Below, one piece after another: positions 1-7,995 of a stretch of DNA of 64,000 bases. The stretch's first letter is position 1. Every line of letters begins with the position of its first letter. The notes under the pieces are model-generated. The model was not told where the DNA came from. It was given only the letters and a program-made list of their open reading frames with translations, and did no database searches. The stretch covers positions 62,001 to 126,000 of the forward strand of contig NZ_BMSA01000009.1 of assembly GCF_014648915.1 (NCBI RefSeq). Reading direction: 5' to 3'. This stretch comes from Streptomyces phaeofaciens. GTDB lineage: Bacteria > Actinomycetota > Actinomycetes > Streptomycetales > Streptomycetaceae. Made by a program: the position numbers and the translations under genes.

Positions 1-53
1 CGGGGGCGCTTCGTACGGCCGCCTTCACCGTGGGGGGAGGGACCTGGTCGGGC

Positions 54-860
54 CTACTTGTAGGTGATGTCCGAGGACGCGTACTTGCAGTACGTCCCGT
101 CCGCGCTGGTGCCGTTCGTGGTCGGCTCGGCGCCCGTGTTGTTCCCGATGTACTTCTGGCACGGGATGATCTTCTTGCTGCTGTCGCCGACGATCGTGAT
201 CTTCTTCAGGGTCGCGCTGTCGCCGTAGTTGGTGTTGATGCCGACGAGCTTGCTGCCCGAGTAGGTCGCCTCGATGGTGTTGAGGTTGATCGTCCGCTTG
301 TACTGCGTCGAGCAGTTGCCGCAGGAGCGGATGAACGTGCCGAAGCTCTGCACCGCGAAGTTGGAGACGTTGAGCGTTCCGGCGCCGTTGAACTGGAACA
401 CCTTGTCGCTGGCCGACCGCGCGCCACCGCCCGAGACGGTGTACACGTTGGACGACGAGGAGCCGCGGAACGTGGCCGCGTCCTCGCCGACGTCCTCCCA
501 CCAGACGTTCTGGAGCGTGCAGCTGCCCTTGCAGTGGATGCCGTCGGCGGCGGGCGCGCCGATGATGACGTTCTTCAGGACCGTGCCGGCGGCCAGCTCC
601 AGGATCGGCCCCTGGTCCTCGTCCTGGCTGCCGCTGCCCAGGTCGCCGGTGCCGTAGAGGCGGATCATCCCGTAGTCCTTGGTGCCGGACAGCGAGATCG
701 TGGAGGAGACCGCCTGGCTGCCGGTCGCGGTGGGCCAGGTGGCGGCGCTCGCCGGAGTGAGGCTGCCGCTGGCCATGATCATGCCAATCGACATACTGAC
801 CGCGGCCAGTGACCCGGCCAGTGCGCGCCTGCGGGCGCGCGGTCGTGTCGCAGAAGTCAT
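54..860 (-). CDS. Secreted pectate lyase, PL3 family
   Basis: This is an extracellular lyase that cleaves pectate (polygalacturonate) by beta-elimination. The first ~40 residues are a signal peptide: a basic RPRARRRALAG stretch, a hydrophobic core, then an Ala-rich end before ATWPTATGSQ. The mature part is a small parallel beta-helix of PL3 type. Recognisable parts are DQGPILELAAGTVLKNVIIG, the ADGIHC turn, WWEDVGEDAATF (acidic calcium-site region) and several Cys residues (CKGSC, SCGNC) likely in disulfides. The ATG at 860 is chosen because a GAAGGAACGGG ribosome site precedes it; an in-frame upstream ATG at 947 would put 29 residues before the signal peptide. The gene is transcribed away from the secreted esterase at 1178, and LacI-type sites lie between them. 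Family assignment is from memory of PL3 sequences. Confidence 0.9.
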   Translation of the reverse strand: MTSATRPRARRRALAGSLAAVSMSIGMIMASGSLTPASAATWPTATGSQAVSSTISLSGTKDYGMIRLYGTGDLGSGSQDEDQGPILELAAGTVLKNVIIGAPAADGIHCKGSCTLQNVWWEDVGEDAATFRGSSSSNVYTVSGGGARSASDKVFQFNGAGTLNVSNFAVQSFGTFIRSCGNCSTQYKRTINLNTIEATYSGSKLVGINTNYGDSATLKKITIVGDSSKKIIPCQKYIGNNTGAEPTTNGTSADGTYCKYASSDITYK

Positions 861-1011
861 GTCCCGTTCCTTCTGTGTGGGGGCGGGGGTGCTCCGCTTG
901 ACGCATATGTGAACGATGAGCGTCATAGTGAACATGGAGCGTGGCACAGTGCGGCCTTTTGGGGATCCGGATAAGCGGCTCGGTCACACTGCTGAACGGA
1001 ACGTAGGGGGT

Positions 1012-1019
1012 AAGCGCTT
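1012..1019. promoter_or_regulatory. LacI-type palindrome AAGCGCTT
   Basis: The perfect palindrome AAGCGCTT lies in the context GTAAGCGCTTTCTA, about 150 bp upstream of the pectate lyase start. The central CG is typical of LacI/GalR-family operators, so it may control the lyase. Which regulator binds is unknown. Confidence 0.4.
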
Positions 1020-1101
1020 TCTAGTCAACGCCTCGTGCAGCACACATTCGGCCACCTCCCGGATGGCCTTTCGGGCGACAGGAGCGTCCGGGAAGTTGGC
1101 G

Positions 1102-1115
1102 TGGGAGCGCTTCCA
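1102..1115. promoter_or_regulatory. CebR-like operator TGGGAGCGCTTCCA
   Basis: The site differs at one position from the perfect palindrome TGGGAGCGCTCCCA, which is the cellobiose/cellotriose-responsive CebR box described in Streptomyces. It lies 62-75 bp upstream of the CBM2 esterase start, where a repressor would block its promoter. The match is direct; CebR control is an inference. Confidence 0.6.
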
Positions 1116-1177
1116 TGACAGGCATGTGCATGCCACTATGCGAGGCGGACGCTCCCCCCACAGAAAGGGGCCGGTAC

Positions 1178-2518
1178 GTGTTCAACTCCCCCAGGAGAGC
1201 ACTGCGCTCGTTACTCGGCGCCCTCGTGCTCCTCCTCACCGCCGCGCTGCTCACCGCACCCGCCGCCTCCGCCGGGACGGGGGCCGCCGGGCCGCCCGTC
1301 GCCGGCGCCGCCCGCGTCCAGGCCGCGGCACCCGTCCCCGCCGCCACCCTCACCGAGGTCACCGGCTTCGGCACCAACCCCAGCAACCTCCAGATGTATG
1401 TCTACGCCCCGGCCGGCGTCACCGAGCACCCGGCCGTTCTCGTCGCCGTCCACTGGTGCGGAGGCTCCGGCCCGGCGATGTACTCCGGCACCGAGTACGC
1501 CCAACTCGCCGACCGCTACGGGTTCGTGATCGTCTACCCGTCCGTCACCCGCGGCAGCAAGTGCTTCGACGTCTCCTCGCCCCAGGCCCTGCGGCGCGGC
1601 GGCGGCAGCGACCCCGTCGGCATCAAGTCGATGATCGACTGGGTCACGGCCGCCTACTCCGCCGACACCGGCCGCGTCTACGCCACCGGCATCTCCTCCG
1701 GGGCGATGATGACCAACGTCCTGCTCGGCGACTACCCCGACGTCTTCGCCGCCGGTGCCGCCTTCGCCGGAGTGCCCTTCGCCTGCTTCGCCACCACCGA
1801 CGGCTCCGAGTGGAACAGCGCCTGCTCCGGCGGCACCGTGATCCGCACCGCGAAGGAGTGGGGCGACCTGGTCCGCGGCGCCCACCCCGGCTACACCGGA
1901 CCTCGGCCCCGGATGCAGCTCTGGCACGGAACCGAGGACGACGTGCTGCGCTACCCCGACTTCGGCGAGGAGATCAAGCAGTGGACCGACGTACGCGGCC
2001 TGAACCAGACCCCGGCCGCCACCGACGCCCCCGCCGCCGGCTGGACCCGCACCCGGTACGGCGGCACCGGTGACCAGGCACCCGTGGAGGCCATCAGCCT
2101 CCAAGGCGTGGGCCACAACCTGTACGCCTGGGGCATGGCGGCCCGGGTGCTCACCTTCTTCGGCCTGGACAGCGCGGGGCCCGTCCCGGAGCCCGAGCCC
2201 GGCAGCTGCCGGGTGGCCGCCACCACCAACGCGTGGAACACCGGCCTGACCGGCTCCGTGACCGTCACCAACACCGGCACCACCACGATCGTCGGCTGGC
2301 GGCTCGGCTTCACCCTGCCGTCCGGGCAGACCATCACCAACGGCTGGGGCGCCACCTACAGCCCGGCCTCCGGCGCGGTGACGGCGGCCAACGCGACGTA
2401 CAACGGCACGATCGCGCCGAACGCCGGCGTCACCATCGGCTACCAGGCCGGCCATACGGGCAACAGCGCGGCGCCCGGCGCGTTCACCCTCAACGGGGCG
2501 GCCTGCACCACGGGCTGA
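1178..2518 (+). CDS. Secreted PHB-depolymerase/CE1-type esterase with CBM2
   Basis: This is a secreted serine esterase, probably removing acetyl or feruloyl groups from plant xylan. It has a signal peptide (RRALRSLLGALVLLLTAALL, Ala-rich cleavage site), an alpha/beta-hydrolase domain of about 290 residues, a short Pro/Glu linker (PVPEPEPGS), and a C-terminal ~100-residue CBM2 with paired Cys and conserved Trp (NAWNTG, GWRLGF, NGWGAT). The nucleophile Ser is in GISSGAM, the oxyanion region is VHWCGGSG, and His is likely in GVGHNLYAWG. The GTG at 1178 has an AGAAAGGGG ribosome site; an in-frame ATG at 1115 overlaps the CebR-like box and is less likely. Codon 12 (1211-1213) is TTA, so translation should need the bldA tRNA. 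Substrate is inferred from the esterase-CBM2 architecture. Confidence 0.85.
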   Translation: MFNSPRRALRSLLGALVLLLTAALLTAPAASAGTGAAGPPVAGAARVQAAAPVPAATLTEVTGFGTNPSNLQMYVYAPAGVTEHPAVLVAVHWCGGSGPAMYSGTEYAQLADRYGFVIVYPSVTRGSKCFDVSSPQALRRGGGSDPVGIKSMIDWVTAAYSADTGRVYATGISSGAMMTNVLLGDYPDVFAAGAAFAGVPFACFATTDGSEWNSACSGGTVIRTAKEWGDLVRGAHPGYTGPRPRMQLWHGTEDDVLRYPDFGEEIKQWTDVRGLNQTPAATDAPAAGWTRTRYGGTGDQAPVEAISLQGVGHNLYAWGMAARVLTFFGLDSAGPVPEPEPGSCRVAATTNAWNTGLTGSVTVTNTGTTTIVGWRLGFTLPSGQTITNGWGATYSPASGAVTAANATYNGTIAPNAGVTIGYQAGHTGNSAAPGAFTLNGAACTTG

Positions 2519-2527
2519 CGCACCCAC

Positions 2528-2597
2528 GGGTGGCCGGTCGTGCGACCGACCGGCCACCCACGGACCGGCCCGTCCGACAACGGCCGTCGGACGGGCC
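2528..2597 (+). terminator. Double hairpin terminator region
   Basis: The first hairpin pairs GGGTGGCCGGTCG (2528-2540) with CGACCGGCCACCC (2547-2559) around a 6-nt loop. A second pairs GGCCCGTCCGAC (2567-2578) with GTCGGACGGGCC (2586-2597). They lie between the convergent esterase and permease genes and could stop transcription from both sides. Confidence 0.75.
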
Positions 2598-2631
2598 GCC
2601 ACCGCACCTGTCGGACGGGCCGCCATCACAC

Positions 2632-4029
2632 CTAGACGGCCTTCTCCCGGGGCTGTCCGGCGGGCTCCTCGCCGCCGCCCGTCTTCGGCGCGACGGGTTC
2701 GACGGCCGAACCCCCCTTGACCGGCAGGTGGTTGAAGACCAGGTTCAGCGCGATCGCCGTCACACAGCCCGCGCTGATCCCGCTGTTCATCACCGTCTGG
2801 AACCAGTCGGGGAACTTCGCGTAGACCGTCGGGACACCCACCGGCAGCATGCCCATCGCGACCGAGACCGCCACCACCGTCAGATTGTGGTTGCCCTTGA
2901 AGTCGACCTCGGCCAGGGTGCGCAGGCCACTCGCCGCGACCGTCCCGAACATCACCAGACCCGCGCCGCCGAGCACCGGTGCCGGGATCGCCGCCACGAC
3001 CGCGCCCAGCTTGGGCAGCAGCCCGAGCAGCACGAGGATGCCGCCCGCGGCGGCGACCACCCAGCGGCTGCGCACCCGGGTCATGCCGACCAGCCCGACG
3101 TTCTGCGCGTACGCCGTGTAGGGGAAGGTGTTGAAGACGCCGCCCAGGACGGTGGAGAGGCCGTCGGCGCGCAGTCCGTCCGACAGTGAGCGCGGCTCGA
3201 CCTTGCGGCCGGTCATCTCGCCGACCGCGATCAGGTCACCGGTCGTCTCGGTCATCGTCACCAGCGCCACGACCAGCATCGAGATGATCGCCGAGGCCTC
3301 GAACGTGGGCGCGCCGAAGTGGAAGGGCGTACTGACCCCGATCCAGTCGGCGTCGCCGACCCCGCCGAAGTCCGTGAAACCGAACGGCACCGCCACCGCG
3401 AGCCCCACCGCGATGCCGGCGAGCACCGCGATCCGGCTCAGGAACTCCGGTGCGAAGCGCTGCACGCCGAGCACCACCGCCAGGACGAACGCGGCGAGCG
3501 CCAGGTTCTTCGGCTCCCCGAAGTCCGCCGAACCCGCGCCGCCCGCGGCCCAGTTGCCCGCGACCGGCAGCAGCGAGAGACCGATGATCAGGATCACCGT
3601 GCCGGTGGCCAGCGGCGGGAAGAAGCGCAACAGCCGTCCGAACACGGGCGCCAGCAGCACGATCGCGAGGCCGGCCACGATCACCGAGCCGTAGATCGCG
3701 GGCAGTCCGCCGCCCGTCGTCCCGATCAGGACCATCGGCGAGACGGCGGCGAACGTACAGCCCTGCATGATCGGCAGGCGCACGCCGAAGCGCCAGAAGC
3801 CGACGCACTGGATCAGCGTGGCGATCCCGCACACCAGCAGATCGGCGGTGATCAGATACGCCAGGTCGGCGGCCGACAGCCGCATCGCGCCGCCCACGAT
3901 CAGCGGCACGGCGACCGCGCCCGCGTACATCGCGAGCACGTGCTGAAGGCCGAAGGCGGCCAACTGCCGTATGGGAGGCACCTCGTCGACGGGATGAACG
4001 GGCGTGGGCATGGGTGCGGGCGTGGCCAT
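2632..4029 (-). CDS. NCS2 purine (xanthine/uric acid) permease
   Basis: This is an inner-membrane purine:cation symporter of the nucleobase-cation symporter-2 family, 465 residues with about 14 hydrophobic segments. Diagnostic stretches are QHVLAMYAGAVAVPLIVGG at the N-terminus, the GCTFAAVSPM segment, MTETTGDLIAVGEMTGR (substrate-site region with the acidic residue of NCS2 proteins) and NTFPYTAYAQNVGLVGMTRV near TM10. These resemble PucJ/PucK/UacT-type urate or xanthine carriers more than uracil permeases. The ATG at 4029 begins MATPAPMPTPVHPVDEVPP; a long open frame continues upstream but shadows the reductase gene. The upstream region (4137-4150) shares a 14-bp motif with the promoter of the DUF6986 aldolase gene at 32457. 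Exact substrate is not fixed by sequence alone. Confidence 0.88.
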   Translation of the reverse strand: MATPAPMPTPVHPVDEVPPIRQLAAFGLQHVLAMYAGAVAVPLIVGGAMRLSAADLAYLITADLLVCGIATLIQCVGFWRFGVRLPIMQGCTFAAVSPMVLIGTTGGGLPAIYGSVIVAGLAIVLLAPVFGRLLRFFPPLATGTVILIIGLSLLPVAGNWAAGGAGSADFGEPKNLALAAFVLAVVLGVQRFAPEFLSRIAVLAGIAVGLAVAVPFGFTDFGGVGDADWIGVSTPFHFGAPTFEASAIISMLVVALVTMTETTGDLIAVGEMTGRKVEPRSLSDGLRADGLSTVLGGVFNTFPYTAYAQNVGLVGMTRVRSRWVVAAAGGILVLLGLLPKLGAVVAAIPAPVLGGAGLVMFGTVAASGLRTLAEVDFKGNHNLTVVAVSVAMGMLPVGVPTVYAKFPDWFQTVMNSGISAGCVTAIALNLVFNHLPVKGGSAVEPVAPKTGGGEEPAGQPREKAV

Positions 4030-4136
4030 GGGCGCTCCAGAGCGGCGGAGGAGGGGGAGGGAAGGGCCGAGAGAAGACCAGGAGGCAGGAGAGGGGGCGA
4101 GATCCGGACAGCACGAGACCGTACGACGCTTACACA

Positions 4137-4150
4137 GATTGTTGATTTCG
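4137..4150. promoter_or_regulatory. Motif GATTGTTGATTTCG upstream of purine permease
   Basis: This matches 13 of 14 bases of GATTGTTGATTCCG at 32417-32430, which lies just before the DUF6986 aldolase gene. It is 108-121 bp upstream of the permease start, in unusually AT-rich sequence for this genome. It is a candidate operator of a shared regulator. Confidence 0.45.
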
Positions 4151-4175
4151 CCGGTGTTGCCGATGTGTGTCCCGC

Positions 4176-5510
4176 TCAGCGGCCCGTCGCCGCCCGCAGG
4201 GCCGCCCAGTCCGGCAGCTTCACCACGCCCCGCCCCAGGGAGGCCCCGAGCGCCGCCTCGGCCCGCTCGATCGCCAGCCACCCGTCCCATCCCACCGGTT
4301 CGGCCCCGGCGTCCCGCAGCAGCGGCAGCGCGTCCCCGGGCGCCGGTGTGCCGGCGAGGGCGGGCGCGTCCTCGAGGAGGGAGGCCACCGTCTCCTTCGC
4401 GCACGGCCGGTTGGTGCCGATGACACCGGTCGGGCCGCGCTTGATCCAGCCGGCCACGTACTCGCCCGGCGCGACCGTGTCCCCGCGCAGCACCCGGCCG
4501 GCGCGATGCGGCACCGTGCCCCGCCCGGCGTCGAACGGCAGCCCCTCCAGCGGCACCCCGCGATAGCCCACCGACCGCAGCACCAACTGCGCCTCGACGT
4601 CCTCGAAGCGGCCGGTGCCCGTCACCCCGCCGTGCCCGTCCGGCGCGGTCCGCTCGAAGCGCACCGCGCCCACCCGGCCGCCGTCCGCGAGCAGTTCGAC
4701 CGGTCGCAGGAAGAACCGCAGCCGGATCCGCCGTCGTGCGTCCCGGGCCGGCAGGGCCGTCCAGCCGCGCAGTGCCTCGACGTTGCGGCGCTGTGCCGCC
4801 GGCAGCCCGGACGGGTCGCCGTACGCCGGATCCAGCGCCAGCTCCGCCGCGTCCACGAGGACCTCGGTGTCCGGCAGTCCGCCCAGTTCCCGCAGCTCCT
4901 TGGTGGTGAAGCGGGCCTGGGAGGGGCCGCGCCGCCCCACCATGTGGATCTCGGTCACCCCGCTCGCGGCCAGCGCGGCCAGCGCCGCCTCGGGCATGTC
5001 CGTGGGGCTCAGCTCGGCCTCGCCGCGGGCCAGGATCCGCGCGACGTCCACGGCGACGTTCCCCACGCCGACCACGACGGCCGAGCGGGCGCCCCGCACG
5101 AAGCCGCCGGCCCCGGCGTCCGGGTGGGCGCTGTACCAGGACACGAACTCCGTCGCCGACCAGCTGCCCGGCAGCTCCTCGCCGGGGATGCCGAGGTGCC
5201 GGTCGGCGGACGCGCCCACGCAGTACACGACCGCGTGGTACAGCTCGCGCAGCCGGGCGACGGGCACCCCGCCCGCGCCGACCGGTACCCCGCCGAGGAA
5301 GCGCACCCGCTCGTGCTCCAGCACCGTCCGCAGGTTTCCCTGGAGCGACTTGATCTTCTCGTGGTCCGGGGCGACGCCGTACCGCACCAGGCCGTACGGG
5401 CACGGCAGCCGGTCCAGGACGTCGACGAGCACCTCGGGATCCTGCTGGACGAGGCACTGGGCGGTGTAGACCCCGCTCGGCCCGGATCCGACGACGGCGA
5501 CACGCAGCAC
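4176..5510 (-). CDS. FAD-dependent ferredoxin-NADP(+) reductase, FprA-like
   Basis: This flavoprotein passes electrons between NADPH and ferredoxins, for example to feed cytochromes P450. The 444-residue length matches FprA and adrenodoxin reductases. The FAD Rossmann motif is at the very N-terminus (VAVVGSGPSGVYTA), followed by CPYGLVRYGVAPDHEKIK; the NADPH-binding GVGNVAVDVARIL lies near residue 150, and the family signature GWIKRGPTGVIGTNRPCAKE near residue 360. The GTG at 5510 is chosen because the Rossmann motif begins three codons later and a GGGGAAGGGG ribosome site precedes it. The gene stands alone on this strand, with no adjacent ferredoxin or P450, so its partner is unknown. Confidence 0.9.
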   Translation of the reverse strand: MLRVAVVGSGPSGVYTAQCLVQQDPEVLVDVLDRLPCPYGLVRYGVAPDHEKIKSLQGNLRTVLEHERVRFLGGVPVGAGGVPVARLRELYHAVVYCVGASADRHLGIPGEELPGSWSATEFVSWYSAHPDAGAGGFVRGARSAVVVGVGNVAVDVARILARGEAELSPTDMPEAALAALAASGVTEIHMVGRRGPSQARFTTKELRELGGLPDTEVLVDAAELALDPAYGDPSGLPAAQRRNVEALRGWTALPARDARRRIRLRFFLRPVELLADGGRVGAVRFERTAPDGHGGVTGTGRFEDVEAQLVLRSVGYRGVPLEGLPFDAGRGTVPHRAGRVLRGDTVAPGEYVAGWIKRGPTGVIGTNRPCAKETVASLLEDAPALAGTPAPGDALPLLRDAGAEPVGWDGWLAIERAEAALGASLGRGVVKLPDWAALRAATGR

Positions 5511-5629
5511 GGCGGTACCCCTTCCCCCACGGGACGGAGGAGCTCGCTGGTATCTCCAGCATCGCACCGCCGGTGCTCCGCTGACAGGGTGCCGTGCCCA
5601 CGAGACCCGTGCGGGTCCGCCCGTACGGA

Positions 5630-5649
5630 AAGTGATCACGTGGTCACTT
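5630..5649. promoter_or_regulatory. 20-bp near-perfect palindrome
   Basis: AAGTGATCAC is followed by GTGGTCACTT, a 20-bp palindrome with one mismatched pair. It lies between the reductase start (5510) and the DUF305 stop (5676). Its AT-rich arms and lack of loop suit an operator better than a terminator. It could control the reductase 120 bp downstream; the regulator is unknown. Confidence 0.4.
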
Positions 5650-5675
5650 CAGGGCCGGGGCGAGGCCGGGCCGGG

Positions 5676-6314
5676 CTACAGCATCCCGCGCATCCGGGTG
5701 ATCTCGCTCGTCTGCTGGGCCACCACGTCGTCCGCCATCTCCTCGATCAGCAGGTTGTTGCCCTGTGCCTTGACGTCCGTGGCCATGGTGATCGCCCCCT
5801 CGTGATGGGTGATCATCAGCTTCAGGAAGAGGTCGTCGAACGCCTTGCCGTCCGCCGCGCGCAGCTTCGTCAGCTGGGCCTCGGTGGCCATGCCGGGCAT
5901 CGCGGTGTGCGTGTGCGTCCCGGCGGTCTCCGGCTTGCCGTGCGTCTTCAGCCAGCCCCGCATCGCCTCGATCTCCGGTCCCTGCGCGGCGGATATGCGC
6001 AGGGCCAGACGTTTCACGTCCCCCGACCGGGCGTGGTCCGGCACGAGTTCGGTCATCTCCAGGGCCTGAGCGTGGTGCTCGATCATCATGCGCGCGTACG
6101 ACACGTCGGCCGCGTTGGGGGTGTCGTCCTCGGCGCGCTGAGCGGCCGCGTCCTCGGCGGACAGGGTCCTGTTCGCCTCACCCGGCCCGCCCGGCGCGAT
6201 CACCGAAGGCCCGCCCGCCGCACCCGACTTGGTCTCCGTGTCCGAGTCGCAGGCGGCGAGGGCCAGCACGAGCAGCGCGGCCGCGGTGACGAGCGATGCG
6301 CGGCGGTTGAGCAC
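5676..6314 (-). CDS. DUF305 lipoprotein
   Basis: This is a predicted exported lipoprotein of 212 residues. After a short basic start (LNRRASLV) and hydrophobic helix comes the lipobox LALAAC, so the protein should be lipidated at that Cys and anchored outside the membrane. The mature domain is a DUF305 four-helix bundle with two copies of a His-His motif, MMIEHHAQALEM and MITHHEGAITMA, and many Met residues. This suggests metal binding (copper is often proposed), but no activity is established. The GTG at 6314 is preceded by CTGGAGG. The gene is divergent from the LVIVD protein at 6493, and the two promoters share a 15-bp element. The pair probably works together at the cell surface. Confidence 0.85.
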   Translation of the reverse strand: MLNRRASLVTAAALLVLALAACDSDTETKSGAAGGPSVIAPGGPGEANRTLSAEDAAAQRAEDDTPNAADVSYARMMIEHHAQALEMTELVPDHARSGDVKRLALRISAAQGPEIEAMRGWLKTHGKPETAGTHTHTAMPGMATEAQLTKLRAADGKAFDDLFLKLMITHHEGAITMATDVKAQGNNLLIEEMADDVVAQQTSEITRMRGML

Positions 6315-6350
6315 AACGACCTCCAGGGGCAAGGGGGTTGGGGAACGGGA

Positions 6351-6475
6351 CCGTCCACTCGGGAATCTTTGCCCTACTGATCAAAAACATTCATGACGAA
6401 TGCGTTGCCAACCATTGATCTGTGCATGATGAAGACGATACTTCGGAGCACCGTGAACCGTTCCCGAGTGAACGG
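6351..6475. promoter_or_regulatory. Shared 15-bp element in the divergent DUF305/LVIVD promoters
   Basis: CCGTCCACTCGGGAA (6351-6365) and TTCCCGAGTGAACGG (6461-6475) are inverted copies matching at 14 of 15 positions. Read in the direction of each gene, both give TTCCCGAGTGRACGG shortly before the ribosome site. This suggests the two genes share a promoter or operator element and are co-regulated. Confidence 0.5.
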
Positions 6476-6492
6476 CAACTAGGGAGGACGCA

Positions 6493-7995
6493 GTGACCCT
6501 GTTGAACGATCCCCGAACGCGGCGCAGACGGTTGGGCGTCGTGGCCGCCTGTACCGGACTCCTGGCCGCGCTGCTCACCGCGGTCCCGGCGGCCGCGACC
6601 CCCGACCCGGGGGACGGTCCCGCCGCGGAGCAAGGAATCTCCCGCAGCGCGCAGGCCGACGCGGCCGAGGCGATAGCCGACGGCGAGATACCCGGACAGG
6701 ACGAGATCGTCCACTCCGACAACATCCAGCACCTCGTGAACATCCCCAAGGACGCGCTGGCGGGCACCAACTCGGACCTGGCGTTCCAGGGCAAGTACGC
6801 CTTCGCCGGCAACTACGACGGCTTCCGCATTTTCGACATCAGCGACCCGAAGGCGCCGAAGACCGTCTCCCAGGTCCTCTGCCCCGGCTCGCAGAACGAC
6901 ATCTCCGTCTCCGGCGACCTGCTCTTCCTGTCCACCGACTCCTCGCGCAGCGACAGCAGTTGCAACAGCACCACGCAGCCCGCGACCGAGAAGTCCTCGT
7001 GGGAGGGCATGAAGGTCTTCGACATCAGCGACAAGGCGAACCCGAAGTACGTCGCCGCCGTCGAGACCGCCTGCGGCTCGCACACCCACACCCTGGTGCC
7101 CGAGCGCAGGAACGTCTACCTGTACGTCTCCTCGTACTCGCCCAGCGCCACCTACCCCGACTGCCAGCCCCCGCACGACGGCATCTCCGTCATCAAGGTG
7201 CCCCGCAAGGCGCCCGAGGAGGCGGCGGTCGTGAACTTCCCCGTCCTCTTCCCGGGCGAGGGCCCCGACGGCGGCGGCAACCCCGGCTCGCCCACCAACC
7301 CGGGCGTGTCCAAGACCACCGGCTGCCACGACATCACCGTGCTGCCGGACAAGGACCTCGCGGCCGGTGCCTGCATGGGCGACGGCATCCTGTTCTCCAT
7401 CAAGGACCCGGAGAACCCGAAGGTCATCGACCGGGTGCAGGACAACGTGAACTTCGCGTTCTGGCACTCGGCGACCTTCAACCAGAAGGCGAACAAGGTC
7501 GTCTTCACCGACGAGCTGGGCGGCGGCGGCGCGGCCACGTGCAACGCGGAGATCGGCCCCAACCGCGGCGCCGACGGCATCTACGACATCGTCGGCAAGG
7601 GTGACAAGCGCAAGCTCGTCTTCCGCAGCTACTACAAGATCCCCCGCCACCAGGCGGCCACCGAGAACTGCGTGGCCCACAACGGCTCGCTGATCCCCGT
7701 CAAGGGCAAGGACCTCATGGTCCAGGCCTGGTACCAGGGCGGCGTCTCGGTCTGGGACTTCACCGACTCCTCGAACCCGAAGGAGATCGCGTACTTCGAG
7801 CGCGGTCCGATCTCCACCACCGGCCTGGTCACGGGCGGTGCCTGGTCGGCGTACTACTACAACGGCTACATCTACTCGAACGACATCGCCAAGGGCTTCG
7901 ACGTGCTGAAGCTCAGCGACCGGCGCACGGATCCGGCGAAGCGGGTCCACCTGCGTGAGCTGAACGTCCAGACCCAGCCGGACTACTTCGACTGA
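6493..7995 (+). CDS. Secreted LVIVD-repeat beta-propeller protein
   Basis: This is an exported protein of 500 residues with a signal peptide (RRRRLGVVAACTGLLAALLT, then AVPAAATPD). The mature part contains repeats of the LVIVD type, seen as GFRIFDISDPKAPK, MKVFDISDKANPK, GILFSIKDPENPK and VSVWDFTDSSNPK, which usually build a beta-propeller. Several His and Cys residues (CGSHTHT, GCHDIT, FWHS) could bind metal. The GTG at 6493 has AGGGAGGA as ribosome site. The gene is divergent from the DUF305 lipoprotein and shares its promoter element. Its last 13 bp overlap tail-to-tail with the TetR gene. Function is unknown; a surface role with DUF305 is an inference. Confidence 0.85.
   Translation: MTLLNDPRTRRRRLGVVAACTGLLAALLTAVPAAATPDPGDGPAAEQGISRSAQADAAEAIADGEIPGQDEIVHSDNIQHLVNIPKDALAGTNSDLAFQGKYAFAGNYDGFRIFDISDPKAPKTVSQVLCPGSQNDISVSGDLLFLSTDSSRSDSSCNSTTQPATEKSSWEGMKVFDISDKANPKYVAAVETACGSHTHTLVPERRNVYLYVSSYSPSATYPDCQPPHDGISVIKVPRKAPEEAAVVNFPVLFPGEGPDGGGNPGSPTNPGVSKTTGCHDITVLPDKDLAAGACMGDGILFSIKDPENPKVIDRVQDNVNFAFWHSATFNQKANKVVFTDELGGGGAATCNAEIGPNRGADGIYDIVGKGDKRKLVFRSYYKIPRHQAATENCVAHNGSLIPVKGKDLMVQAWYQGGVSVWDFTDSSNPKEIAYFERGPISTTGLVTGGAWSAYYYNGYIYSNDIAKGFDVLKLSDRRTDPAKRVHLRELNVQTQPDYFD

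Larger units (their letters stand above)
861..1177. other. Divergent intergenic region between two secreted enzyme genes
   Basis: This 317-bp region holds the promoters of the pectate lyase (minus) and the CBM2 esterase (plus). It contains two short GC-centred palindromes of LacI-family type, listed separately, and no convincing ORF. The lyase side is relatively AT-rich around 900-940 (CATATGTGAACGATGAGCG), where its promoter would be expected. Confidence 0.6.

Noticed and set aside
1211..2629. Long minus-strand ORF (472 residues) antisense to the CBM2 esterase
   Set aside because: Gly/Arg/Val-rich composition without known domains, frame bias fits the plus-strand gene, and no ribosome site. 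It is a GC-rich shadow.
4030..5601. Upstream extension of the permease reading frame
   Set aside because: The extension is antisense or out of frame to the FprA gene, lacks hydrophobic character and has no start signal; the permease start at 4029 fits the family.
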